A stretch of DNA of 64,000 nucleotides from NCBI GenBank assembly GCA_012931725.1, contig CM022946.1, positions 1,765,689 to 1,829,688 of the forward strand. The letters run 5' to 3'. Position numbers and translations under genes: made by a program. This DNA is from Litsea cubeba. Its lineage: Eukaryota; Streptophyta; Magnoliopsida; Laurales; Lauraceae. Below are positions 1 through 11,154 of the stretch, one piece after another. The notes below the pieces were generated by a model. That model did not search any database. It had not been told where the DNA came from and saw only the letters and a program-made list of their open reading frames with translations. Position 1 is the stretch's first letter; every line of letters starts with the position of its first letter.

Positions 1-181
1 TTAGATTTTGAAACCCAAGTCATAAAAGAAAGAAAGAAGCATTTGGATATGTTTGGAGTAGTCCACAACCTAGAAAAATAAGGCCGTTACAAGGGGAAAG
101 CCATTCTTCCATCTTTTAAAGTAGTTTCTCAGGGAGTTTCAATTCCTTACAGATATGTGGTGAGTTCTGCATATGGGAGTA

Positions 182-297
182 AGATACAATGTACCAATTC
201 AAAAACTTAAGTTGATAGGCGGAAGGTCCAAACTGGTATATAAAGTCCCCCGTCAAACCCATTACTTGGGGATGTGGGATGTAGGACTTTTCCAACA
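182..297 (-). mobile_element. TRIM-like LTR fragment
   Basis: Read on the minus strand from 297, the sequence begins TGTTGGAAAAGTCCTACATC and ends near a TTGGTACATTGTATC stretch. It is laid out like the short LTR at 21412-21527, which opens TGTTGGGAAAGTCCTGCATC and ends before a primer-binding-like site. Short LTRs with this opening are typical of terminal-repeat retrotransposons in miniature (TRIMs). No second LTR and no target duplication were found, so this is a fragment or solo LTR. The downstream boundary is approximate. Confidence 0.5.
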
Positions 298-1454
298 AGG
301 AGGTCTACCTTTCTAAATCCAAACAAGTTAAAGATGAATCAGAGTCTGTTCATTTATCGCCTATGAGGGAAATATCATAACAATGAGATCGGGTGCACCT
401 TTGTATTGATTAGTTATAAAACACCTGACTAGACACAAAAACTGAAGGGATTGAACTTCACAAATTTTACATAAGACAATCAAACACTGAACCCAACTCC
501 ATCCGCAGTGAAATTGGCCAGCACCAATACACAAGGAAACTATTGACTTTGAGCAGTTCGAATTTACAGAGGTCAGCCTTGCTAAATCTAAACTCTGCTT
601 CAGGTGGAATGTCAAAGTAGGCCTAGTTTTTTTTTTATCAAAATTAATATTTGACCAAGAAATAATTATTATTTTTATTTAAATTAAGGTTTCAAAATGC
701 TTTTCTTCTAATATAGCTTTCTTATTCAAATAAAACATAATGAAAAATCATTACTAGAGAGAAGAGGCAATTCTGCATAAGGGAACTCTCCACCTCTAGA
801 TTTTCTTTCCATTTGTCATCCTCTCTGCATCTCTTTTGGATGTAGGGAAAACAAGAGGAGAAGACTGTACATTGTTAAAAAAAAAAATTGTGGAGGTTTT
901 CTCTACCTACATTTATCCACCTTTTCTCCAAGTGGAACAGGAGAACAGGTGGAGAAACAGTGGCCTTTAACAAAGAATCATCTTAATATTCTTTGTGATG
1001 GAACTACTGAAACGAAAATACTGAAATAAAAGAAGAAACATGTTGTCTTGCAAAACACCTGCCCCCAACCCATGTGGGTAGCAAGCTGAAATGCACAATC
1101 TAACGGATAACTGCCATCCTTCATTTAATAGCAACCACCGACCACATTTGACAAGCCATGCCTAAAGATCAACCAGACAATAGAATCATCATACAAAAAT
1201 TACAACAATCACTATAGGGGACCATAACACATCAATATCCACAGACCATAAGTCGGTGTGAAAAAGGTTTTCACTAAAACCACCGTCGGAGGCATATGCA
1301 TACAATACAACTAACCCAGTTATGTTCACAGCCACTGTTGCAATAAATACATAGAACCCTTGCACTAGTTTGATTATTATTACATGGCAAAAGGAGTGGA
1401 TGAAAGATAGTAGTAGAAGTGAGTTGTAGTTGTAGTAATACTAATAGTAATATT
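298..1454. other. Intergenic, nothing recognised
   Basis: AT-rich sequence with short T or A runs near 629 and 878. The open frames here are short and lack any family signature or coding pattern. It would include the 3' flank of the peptide gene that ends at 1455. Confidence 0.5.
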
Positions 1455-1917
1455 TCAGTTGTGAGATGGGGGATGTATCCTTGGTGGAGCATAATCTAAA
1501 TCAAACCTAGGATCTTCTGCATAATTCTCATGAGGTATTTTCCATGAAACTGTAACAAGAGACTTGGTTCTAACAACCCCTTTAGTTATTCCTCTTGCTT
1601 CATCCATAATCCTTGGAAGAGGCTCCAATTCCTTGGGCTTTTCAGTGGTTGTACTGCTTTCTCTATTTATGGGGTGCTTTTTTTGGTGGGACGTTTGTTC
1701 TTGAAACATGGTGTACTTCACCTTCTCTGCGCCCTACATCAAAGAGGGAGAAACAAAGGAGTAAGAAACTTACTATGTGATATTTGTAGATTGTATAAGA
1801 AAGAAAAATGGCACCAACCTTGGGAGAAATCGTGTGGAAGAGACCATGATGGCGAGCATTGCATGCATAGGGATAGAGAGATATCAAGAGGAGAAAGAGG
1901 AGGAGATGAGTAGACAT
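1455..1917 (-). CDS. RGF/GOLVEN/CLEL peptide hormone precursor
   Basis: Two exons, 1917-1819 and 1733-1455, joined by a GT/AG intron of 85 bases in phase 0, give 125 residues. Residues 1-21 are a signal peptide: a hydrophobic Leu-rich core followed by a small-residue site near ACNA. The middle (about 22-112) is hydrophilic and variable, as in these precursors. The last 13 residues, DYAPPRIHPPSHN, match the family mature peptide pattern DYxxPxxxPPxHN: an Asp-Tyr for tyrosine sulfation, prolines that can be hydroxylated, and a terminal HN directly before the stop. Such peptides are secreted, processed by subtilases, and sensed by RGI leucine-rich-repeat receptor kinases in root meristem maintenance and gravitropism. 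Family membership is well supported by the C-terminus; which paralogue it is cannot be told. The start is the first ATG before the signal peptide. No neighbour within 10 kb suggests co-function. Confidence 0.85.
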
Positions 1918-1976
1918 GGTTAGAAAGAGGAGAAAGGTGATGAGATCGATATGGTACTGAAGTTTGAAAAGAGTAT

Positions 1977-1985
1977 GGTATATGT
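1977..1985 (-). promoter_or_regulatory. Possible TATA element of the RGF-type gene
   Basis: Minus-strand ACATATACC lies about 60 bases upstream of the ATG at 1917. Position and composition suit a TATA element but the match is weak. Confidence 0.25.
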
Positions 1986-2168
1986 AGATGGGAAGGGTAT
2001 TAAATGCAGGTTCGTAGGAGCGGAAGGAGGGTTGTCTATGAGAACATGCAAGTATGTGAGTGATGGAGATGGGAGGGAAGCAAAAAAGTAATTAATTCCC
2101 CATGAGAGAAGAAAAAACAATCTGATGAAGAAGGGGTTTAAGTCAAGGGGCCCAGCTTCTTAAAAGTG

Positions 2169-2850
2169 GTTTTTTTTTTTTTTACCATTTAATCTTCTTA
2201 AAGTAGGGTTTCACGAGATATTGACAAAAGATCCCAAAGTAACGAAAGTTACTTTCGAAGATTTTCCTCAAAGCCCATGATATCATAGGGTTTTGTTCCA
2301 AAAAAAAATTGACGATTTTTATCTTTCACCATATATTGAGTTTTGCAAAATGAAATCCACATTTATTAATCATTAAGTGGAGTTACAAATCTACAAATTT
2401 TCTTTTACAAATTATGCCAAATACCCATGATATCATCATGGGATAGACTCCTAATATATCATAAAATTTATTAGTTTTTGGAAACTTTTTGTCACTTAGA
2501 ACAACAAGGAAAATATGTTTTTATCTTTCAACATATATTGAGTTCTGTAAAATAAAATCCACATTTGGTAATCATGCAACGAGAGCTATAAACCTGTAAA
2601 AAAACTTTTGTAAGTTTTGCTAAAAAAAAAAAAAAAAACCATGATATTAGGGAATAAACTTACGATATCCAAGGATTTATTTGTTTTGAAATCCCATGAT
2701 ATCGCAAGTCATAATGTCATGGGATCTCGGGTAAAATAGTCAAAAGAAAAAAATGACCAAAGTCAAATGACTCTGATGTCATTTAGAGTATTTTGTCATT
2801 ATTTTATAGATTACGAGGTTAAGAGGGATTAAACCATAAAAATCCTATTT
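2169..2850. mobile_element. Non-autonomous DNA element rich in CATGATATC motifs
   Basis: The left edge contains ACCATTTAATCTTCTTAA after a T run, and the right edge contains TTAAGAGGGATTAAACCAT, an imperfect inverted match. The interior repeats CATGATATC/GATATCATGGG motifs. A related arrangement, with the same ATGATATCATGGG motifs, occurs at about 59820-60360. No coding remains and no certain target duplication. Probably a MITE-like element; the edges are approximate. Confidence 0.4.
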
Positions 2851-3341
2851 AAAATGATGGTATTCGCCAAATTTAACTCCAATGGGAGTACAAACTGTCA
2901 AATTGATCGCTTACAAAATATGTAATGATAATTTTTCTTTAAAAAAAGAGTAAATCACACATAAATCACATTCTTTACAAGTGATCAATCTAACAGTAAG
3001 TACCTCAAATTGAACTGCAACGTAGGGTCAATGCAGACTCTTTAGAGCAGGTTTAAGGTCAAGGTTGGGCAGGTGAATAAGTTAAATGGATGTGTACATA
3101 GCATTGTATGTCAGCTGCTTAGAGAGAATTTTCATTTCCTTGCAATTATGTAGAGTAAATAGAATTTAGGTTTTTTTTTTTATAGAAATATAGAATTTAG
3201 TTTTGGGGACCCTAACTACACTCAAAATTGATTATATGTTCTACATATAATTAACTATGTTATTTCTTTTGGTCCTCTAGAAAAATTAATGGAGTTCACC
3301 ACTTCTAAAATACATTGCGAATCTAATAAAGGGTTACCATT
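2851..3341. other. Intergenic, nothing recognised
   Basis: AT-rich, without an open frame or repeat that I can name. Confidence 0.4.
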
Positions 3342-3572
3342 ATGGACATGACAAGGGGGAAGTCAATGCATGAGGTCGTAAGTGTTCATGAGCAGTTGAA
3401 ATTTAGTGATGGTGAGCCCCTACAATGGCTTTAGTGGGTAGTTATATTGACTCCAAATGTCAATCTAGGGAAGGGTTTGCTCACTCTGATGTACTTGACA
3501 ATTGGGGAAAGTCAATACATGAGGTGGTAGTGTTCACGAGCAGTTTAAAGTTTGAAAAGGTACCCACTACAA
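3342..3572. repeat. Diverged direct duplication, offset 149 bp
   Basis: The block beginning at 3342 (ATGGACATGACAAGGGGGAA, then AGTCAATGCATGAGGT) recurs about 149 bases later with substitutions (GGGGAAAGTCAATACATGAG). Both copies continue into a CACGAGCAGTT-like or CATGAGCAGTT-like segment. It is a two-copy tandem duplication in non-coding DNA. Confidence 0.55.
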
Positions 3573-3849
3573 AAGAATTTTGTGGGGGAATATATTGAGT
3601 CCACATCCTTTCAATCTTCGGTCCTAGGGATTTCTCTATTGCCAAAGTAGAAGGGCCCATGCTAACAGGACATGATTGAAATTGTGCAGGGTAGGGATGT
3701 AAAGGGGTCAGGTTTGGGACTGGCGTGCGGTGGACTGGCATGTGATTGAAATAGTGCATATACTTAAGTTTCATATTTAACTTTTCGATCGTCGTCATCA
3801 CCACCACCAAAGTTTTTCCAATGGCTAACAAATTCTATTTCTTCATTTT

Positions 3850-4065
3850 GATCTATCTTGAGTCAAATTCTTAGATAGGTCACACTTCTTTAGATCTATT
3901 TTCTACCTTCATCCACATCATCTGTGGCCTACCCCTTCTTCTTGGTGGGTCATCAACCTTCAAAGTCAATTTTTTCCTTACCGGTTTCGTTATAGGCCTA
4001 CGTTGGACGTGCCCAAACCATCTTAAATGGGTGATCAAACTCTTGATTTTTCTATATGAACTGAT
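3850..4065 (-). mobile_element. RTE-type LINE 3' coding fragment
   Basis: On the minus strand a frame reads HLRWFGHVQRRPITKPVRK, then RRRGRPQMMW. The RWFGHVxRRP and RRGRP motifs mark the end of the reverse transcriptase ORF in plant RTE-clade non-LTR retrotransposons. The same motifs occur in the better copy at 51047-51947. This one is only about 200 bases and is strongly decayed. No target duplication was found. Confidence 0.6.
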
Positions 4066-4719
4066 ATATTTGCTTCAAATATCGATATTGATTCTGTGCA
4101 ATTGGGTATATAACAGCATTCTAAATTCAGGTTTCCAATTTACTTGCAAGGCTTGATGGCAAGAATAGGGTGAGCTCCAGTCAAAATTCCACAAATTCAA
4201 CATATTTTCTCATTTCAAAACTAGAAAAGTGAAAATTTGGAGATTTTTTTTCTCTTTTTGAACTTTTAGTAATTTGGAATCTGGCGTATGAAACATGGAT
4301 TTGCCCAAAATTTCGAAGGGTTTGTTTGCCTACTTCCTATAGAATTCATTGTACCCTCTCCCATGACTTTCCTATTGCCACATTTTCTCCATGTGGGTAG
4401 CATGAGACCAAAAAAAGACCCTTTGTTGTTGCCTATCACTTTCAGTGAAAAAATAACTTGGATTTGTCTTAGGTGAATGAATGAGGGCTCTACCTAAGTG
4501 GGAAGTAGATTGTAGCGTGGATAATGTGGAATTGGGTGGGATGTAGATTGTAGAGTGGATAATGTGGAATTGCAGATAGGGCCACTATTTTCTTCTGACT
4601 TATTCATGAGAGTGATTGATGTTGGGAGGATAAAAAGAGAGAGAATTTGATGGTCCCTTGTATTCTTCATCGTCAGCTCTACACTTAGCAGATAGAAAAG
4701 CATTGCTGAAGGGCATATT
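4066..4719. other. Intergenic, nothing recognised
   Basis: Contains short unrelated open frames (for example 4288-4476) with no family signal, and a small direct duplication of GTAGATTGTAG(C/A)GTGGATAA near 4505 and 4547. Confidence 0.4.
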
Positions 4720-6241
4720 TGTGTAACGTCCAAGAAAAATTGGTTGGGTGTATTAGATTATATGGTCTCCAATCAGTGGATGATATAAATAAAATAATTT
4801 ATTTCTTAATTAATTTATATAATCATGCTTTTATTCATGTGATGAATAGTTTTTATTTCATGAGATAGATGGTATTTTATTTTATTTATTATTTGCACAT
4901 GACCAATACGATATAATATGATGGTTTATGAGATGAATCGGAGCCCACAAGTATATTAGAGGTGATCTATGTGTGTAGATGAAATCCACATACAAGAGAC
5001 ATAGATAACAAATCCTATACTTGAATTGATTCACAACCAGTGATGAGATTGGGCCTCTCATCTGACAAGATTGCAATATTATGATCACTATGAGATAGTA
5101 TAATTTGTCTCAATCGTCAAGTGTAAGACTCTAATCATTGTACTGGTACACTGGATGTACTGAAAGACCATGAGTTGCACCTTATGCAAATATGTCTTTA
5201 ATTTAAGGATTACTCTAATAATTCCCTAGCAATAGGCTCTTAATCCTGAGAGATTAATGAATTATACATTTACTTTGAGTCACCAATGAGTGAGGCCAAT
5301 TGTAGGTCAACACCTTGGTGTCTTGGGTACGTTGTAGTAGGACTATTGGAACATATATATAATTATTAAGATGGGATCCATCCTCTTATAGATCTATCCC
5401 CTTATGCCAATTAACGGTTTAATCATTGGTAAGTGCGCACCCATCTCAATTAAGAGTTAATTGAATTGTACTGATGATCACTGTGATTAATTAGGTCACA
5501 ATGTTCATAAGATATAGATCTAATTTAGTTGAACATGTTTAATCTAATTGATCCATGAATATAATTGATGGAGGGTCTACTTGTAGTAATAGGGAAGTTT
5601 AGGGTCTTCTTATAATTTATTCCTAAGGATGGAGTTCAATTGCATTTCTTTAGTTGAGTTATTTGCAATTAACTGTGGGCCCATATTGCTCATGAGATGT
5701 GGGGTTCAGATATCTCAGTTGGAGCCAGCTTCTAAGGAATCCCTAGTGGTCCCCACACTAGCCCTTATAAAGATTGTTTCTAATCATATTGGAACTCTTA
5801 AAAGGAAAGAGGAGAATGACACTTACTCATAATAGAAGTGAGACTTATAAATATGAACAAAGAGGAGGTGCTCATGCACTATAAATAAAAGAGAGGGGTT
5901 AGACGTCCGAGGCATCCCACGCCCTAGGTTGTACGCCCACCTCTCCCATCTCATCTCTCATCTTCTCTCCTCTGGTTTCCATTAGAGAGTCTAGGGTTTC
6001 TCTTCTTCTTGGAGATCCCACCATTCTCCCTTCGAAGAAATCTAATAGCGGGTCATAGCGCGAAAGAGTATGAGGTATTGGAGATCCTTCTTCTTCTAGA
6101 TAGTGTATCTTCTGGTCTTAATACATGAGATAGAGGTTTTGGGTCCTGGATTGGGTTTCTGGCCTTATGGATACTTGATCCCTGCTTCAAGTGGGTCAAA
6201 AGTTTTGAAAACCTGTCCATGAGGCCCACCTTCTTCCAACA
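4720..6241 (+). mobile_element. Probable long solo LTR (Copia-like)
   Basis: The segment opens near TGTAACGTCC and ends CTTCCAACA. It is non-coding, about 1.5 kb, and carries a TATA-like CACTATAAATAAAAG at about 5877-5891. That is followed by a pyrimidine-rich leader with CTAGGGTTTCTCTTCTTCTT, which is the U3-R-U5 layout of a long plant LTR read on the plus strand. No internal retrotransposon domain follows and I could not fit a 5-bp target duplication, so the ends and the class are uncertain. It could instead be a decayed gene promoter and leader. Confidence 0.4.
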
Positions 6242-8344
6242 GTGTGAACTTTTTCCCTTTTATAAAAGAAAAAATTGTCCTACCCCCTCCCATCAGAAAT
6301 GTTTTTATGTGGAATCATAAAAACTTTTTAGTTTGTTTCACTCTTTTCCTTGTGGAGAAGCAATCACACCAAACATGAAAAACACGATGCCCTAATTTTT
6401 TTATTATTTTTTTATTTTTTGCCCATTAGTCCCAGAGAGAGAGAGAACCAAAATCACTATTATTACTTATCTGAAATGATTTTTTTATACTCTAAACACT
6501 TTTTTGTCCCTATTATTACTTATCATAAATGATTTTTTTATACTCAGCTTTTTTTGTTCTTTGTAGAAACATCTGGTTGATATTTTTACACTCAAACTTA
6601 CAGTAATAAACAGAGACACTGCATAGAGAGCCCGAATGGATAAGGAGCAATACAGCGGCACCCATGTGACAAAATGCGAGCAGTGAAGAAAGAGAGTTAG
6701 CTCTTGTGATTGTACGTCGTTATTGAGGGTGGGGACTAACAGCAAACAAAAACAAGAAATCTAGAGCCCTCTGTTGGTGTGCATCGAGGAACTTCATTTT
6801 CATGTCTTTGCATTAGGTCTTGCTCCTGCATGGCTTGTGGCTCCGTGTTTGTTGGGCTCACCCACGTTATGTACGTCTTGGAAAACTAATACAAGACCAT
6901 ATTATACAGAGAGAGAACTCGTAGAAACATCATACAATGGAAGAAAGAATCGATGGAAGTGCAACCTTATGTTCCTTAATTGTACGAACAGTAATGCTAA
7001 CATAGATTGTCTGCTACATGGGGTGGGGAAAGAAAGAATTGCACATTGCTTGACCAAATCCTTTGGAAACCCACAATTGGATTTGGCATATATCAAGAGA
7101 TAACCTCTACTCAAGTCGATGTGGAATCTCAAACAAACTCTAATTTTAGAGCCTCCAAACGTGCGGTCACCAGTCAATAAGGTCGTCCACCAGTTTGGCT
7201 ATTGAAGAGTGAAGGGGAAAGGTGATGCCTACTTTCTCCTATTTTCTACTGTTTAAGTATCAAATGAAGCGTGCAATTTGGGTTAGTGGGATTTCGATTA
7301 TAAATTTGGGTTGGGTTTGAATTTTTCAATTTCAATGACAGACCCCACTCACTCTGATCCCAAAGTCAACGAATCTTGAGTTGAGATAGCACTTGGGTTG
7401 GATTAGGCTCATCGAAGATGGGGTTCAAACCATGGTTTGAACTTTGAAGCCCTTCTAAATTTCATTTTTTAAGTTAAGTTGGCCTAAAATCCAGTCCAGT
7501 CCTTTTCATTTTGAACTCACAAATATAAGACATTAAAAGACCTTTCCTTTTTCTTCTTTTCTTCTTTTTTCAAACACTTCTCCTCTCATCACTTCTAAAA
7601 ATTATTCTAGTTTTTACCCAAAAGGATTTATCTATCATTAGTGATACTTATCAGATAGTTGTTTATGATTCAGGGTGCAAAATATTAAAGAAAAAATAGA
7701 CACTTTTTACTTGGAGTCATGCGTTCAAACTGATACTTGGAAAAAAAAAATTATAGCTTCTGAAGTTGGGGGCGTAGGCATTGATAGAATGGATCCAAAA
7801 TACAAAAACACAGATCTCAAGATAAGGCTGCCTTCTTGATATTTTTGGTTTTTTTTTTTTTTCTGCTTAAATACTCACACACACAACTCATACACATAAA
7901 ATCGAGTCCCTCGCCATCAATGCTACAACAAAAAATTAGTTCCTAATAATTTATGCGGGAGGAAGGTGCTCACCATGAAACTACCAGTGGATTGGCCGTG
8001 GCCTTGATATTTCCATTCAATAGAATGGTTACAGGCACTCAGGCAGAGAAAGGCACGAGGTCTCTATAAGCTATATGGCGACATGCGACCTTCTCTTTTA
8101 AGTGCCTACAAATTGTAAGTCTGCATGATGTAGAAGAAAGAATAAAAAACTCCATCCTCAAAGCAGCATTCCCAGAGCCCACCAATCAAAGGCCAAAGAG
8201 GGAACTAGCAATGACTAGAAACAGTGTCTTATAACTATAAATTTTAGTGTGGTTTATTAGTAAGGGGATTTAAGACCAGAATCAACTCCCTTGAAAGCTT
8301 TCAATTTTATTTTATTTTATTTTCTCCTTCAAAGAAATTCATTT
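6242..8344. other. Intergenic, nothing recognised
   Basis: AT-rich. A 109-codon open frame at 6774-7103 has no motif that I recognise and no splice or codon evidence for being a gene. There are poly-T tracts near 7850 and short AC-rich runs near 7875. Confidence 0.4.
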
Positions 8345-9310
8345 CTTTTTATCGATAACTGAAACTTTCATTAAGAGAATGTGAGACTACAAAAGGACAA
8401 ACAACAATGAGGCAAGAACACAAGAAAAGAAAGAGAAAAGAAAATCAAACCAAAGGGTACAAGAGCATTGCACCCCACTCAACCCCAATTACATAATAAA
8501 ACCCTCCCAATGATAGCTTTTCCCCCTTCTTGGCTAAAGCATCAGCCATACTTTTGGTTGTTCTAAGCTCGTGATGGAAGACAACATTAATGGTAGCAGT
8601 GAAAGATTGAATTCGTTAAAGAGGAGTTGAAATCTCCAAGAAAAATGCTTCCTATTAGACATCCAAGCAATCGTATTAGAGGAATCACTTTCCACCATAA
8701 GATCACCTTGGAAGCGTCTTGAAAAGCATCGGAGGGCTTCCAAAATAGCTAAAACCTCCACTTCATTAGAATCGCAAACACCCACATGCTTTGAAGACAT
8801 AAACAAGACATCTCCTTTGCTATTCCAAAGAACACCTCAAATTCTCGCCAACCCTGGTTTACCTCTCACAGCACCATCTGCATTAAACTTAAACACACCA
8901 GGAGAGGGTAGAGACCAAAGAACAATTCTCCTCACTTTACTTGGCCTGCAACCCATGCACGCTTCCCAATTTAGAAGGATATCATTAAGACTAAAATTGG
9001 AGTACTTTTTTTCTTATCAAAGCCAACTTAGCGATCCTCATAGTTATTCTATCGATCAACACTGAAAGGGAAGAAAAGTCACCCTTAAAAACCCTGTCAT
9101 TCATTTCCCTCCAAATGGACCACAAAATAACAAAGGGAAGTATCCTCCAAAGAGTACGACCACTACTAAGAAAATGTCCTCTCATCCACGCCTCTGTTGC
9201 CTCTGCAATCTTGGCCTATGCAATCTTCTCCGGACAACACCAAGCAATACCGCACTTCACCTGTCGCCATCTCACAGTGAAGAAAAATATGGTTAACTGA
9301 TTTTGACACA
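8345..9310 (-). mobile_element. L1-type LINE 3' fragment with RNase H region
   Basis: Two minus-strand frames belong to the C-terminal end of a plant L1 reverse transcriptase polyprotein. Upstream is ILWSIWREMNDRVFKG (about 9100-9160), in the reverse-transcriptase zinc-binding region. Downstream is the RNase H stretch EVEVLAILEALRCFSRRF with VESDSSNTIAWMSN (about 8660-8780). The 3' end carries the usual TTAATGAAAGTTTCAGTTAT motif before an A-rich tail. It is 5' truncated and carries frame breaks, so it is inactive. No clean target duplication was found. Confidence 0.75.
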
Positions 9311-9397
9311 TCATGCAAAGATCTGAGATACTGAGAAATTCAAGTTTTTATGTGACCATATCTTGAATTTTAGTAAAATGCCCCAGTAAACTTGCTT

Positions 9398-9690
9398 GTT
9401 CGGGCCTTTGTTTGGGGGATTTACTTGTAGAGTTCAGTGGAGTGAAGGTTATTTTGAAGAAATAATAAAATATGAATGGGTTATGATGGTATTTTATTTT
9501 TAGTGGTTTGTGATTCTTTTTTATTTTTTTATTGAAAAGTGGAGATTTTTTATTTTTTAGTGGTTACTTTTTTACTTTTTTGGAAAAAATATGGTGGGAA
9601 ATTGGAGAAAAGTGCTTTTTAACGTTTTGACTTTTTGGGAAATGGGGCTTTACTTAACTTTAACTCTACAAGTAAAGCCCCAGACTGGCG
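9398..9690. mobile_element. MITE-like element, outlying copy of the 23-30 kb family
   Basis: The ends are inverted: GATTTACTTGTAGAGTT on the left and AACTCTACAAGTAAAGCCCC on the right. The interior (AATAAAATATGAATGGGTTATGATGGTATTTT) matches the repeated family clustered at 22.7-30.8 kb. It is about 290 bases and non-coding. Confidence 0.65.
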
Positions 9691-10524
9691 GTCTTCATTT
9701 TTAACCACTTAAAAAAAAAAAAAAAAATCTTCAACATACACAGGGATGGGATGAATATTTTATTAATAAAACAGGCTTGTCAGTGAAGTCCTTGTCTGTC
9801 TAATATTTTATTAACAAAAATTATTAAGTAGTGAATGTAGCAGTGAAAGTCTGCAACATACACAGGGACCGGATGAATTCATGCAACAAGAACATTCATT
9901 AGATTTTAGTAAAGAAGAAATTTTGAAGTACCTAGGGTGTAGGGATGGTGCTAATATTCTTTTGTAATAATAGCTCAAACTCTTGAGCAGGCAAACATGG
10001 GAAGCGGGTGGAGCACATTTGGTGGGAGGAATGGAGATCGAGAAGTAGAGGTCCTGCAGGTGGTTCCCACTGTGGTATGGGGAGGCGGGTGCCATCACAT
10101 GGATGTGAATGTGTTTTTTTTTTTTTTTTCTACAGAGACACCTGACTTTAAAGTCACGAGCATATGAAAGTGAGAGATATAGTGAGGGAGGGGGAGGAGG
10201 AAATTTCCTAAGCAGGTACCTTCTAGGCTGACCCACCGCAGTCGGCATCATTATCAAAGCCTTTGTTTCAACGATTGCATGTTCAAATCCATTCAGATCC
10301 AAATTCTCAGATGGAATGTCATTTTCTCAAAATTCATGACAAAAATCTAAAGCTGACAACCAACCTCTCCACAAACCACCTTCCTTATTGGGGCTTGGGA
10401 CCGGAAATAAATACTGGTCCTCTACTTTTTTGTTAACCGGCTTGATAATTAAATATAGTTCAGGTTAGCCTACAACATGTGATTTGACAGATCCCTACCA
10501 CATAATTTAGGAGTGGAATTGGGG
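9691..10524. other. Intergenic, nothing recognised
   Basis: Contains two copies of an AACATACACAGGGA(T/C)(G/C)GGATGAAT segment (near 9731 and 9852) and a T run near 10117. The 163-codon minus-strand frame at 9811-10302 crosses these repeats and has no family signature, so it is not called a gene. Confidence 0.4.
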
Positions 10525-10861
10525 TCCCACAATTAAAAGCGAAAGACCGTTTTTTTTTTCTTTTTTTCCTTGACTGTGGGACCACCAAACCACCATCCAA
10601 ACCGTTGGATAGATATATGAGTGCAAAAATTAATATCGCACCAAATTTAAACCGTTGATCTAACACGATTATCGAGAAATTTACAAGAAATTCACATTAT
10701 TTTGCAAATTATAAGAAAAAATTATAAGTCACATTTTTGTTTTGTAAGTTTCTTGATAACCGTGATAGATCAACGGCTCAAATTTAGTGCGATATTAATT
10801 CTTACACTCATACAGCTTTCCAACGGTTTGGTGGTCACGGATTGTTTATGTAATTGTGGGA
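10525..10861. repeat. Foldback element, about 100-bp arms
   Basis: The left arm (about 10525-10686) and right arm (about 10741-10861) are near-perfect reverse complements separated by about 55 bases. For example AACCGTTGATCTAACACGAT on the left pairs with ATAGATCAACGGCTCA on the right, and TCCCACAATTA pairs with TAATTGTGGGA at the outer edge. Transcripts would fold into one long hairpin. It is typical of a foldback or MULE-type MITE. No coding capacity. Confidence 0.7.
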
Positions 10862-11154
10862 TATCCTACATCCGTTTGCGATATTCTACGGATTGAACAG
10901 CTTTGCGGTAAATATACATTTTTGGGTTGTTCAAGGACAATTACATTTTTGGGTTGTTCAAGGGCTATTGTCAGATTTCAGACCGTTCGTACGGTAATTG
11001 TCCCATTGGAATTTGTAGAGGTAATTGTTTTATTTATTTATTTTTTCGGTCTATGAGAAGAATTCACCACTAAATTTAATAAATTCATGACTCAATCCAT
11101 ATAATCCAATGGTATGGAAAAACCTTACTAGGGCCACTTAACTACCAACCGCTC

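Noticed and set aside
6774..7103. 109-codon open frame with a C-terminal part vaguely like the end of a Copia polyprotein (IAHCLTKSFGN)
   Set aside because: The likeness is limited to a few residues, and no RNase H or reverse transcriptase motif lies upstream.
9811..10302. 163-codon minus-strand open frame
   Set aside because: Crosses a local duplication and homopolymer runs. Lys-rich and Pro-rich low-complexity translation without any domain.
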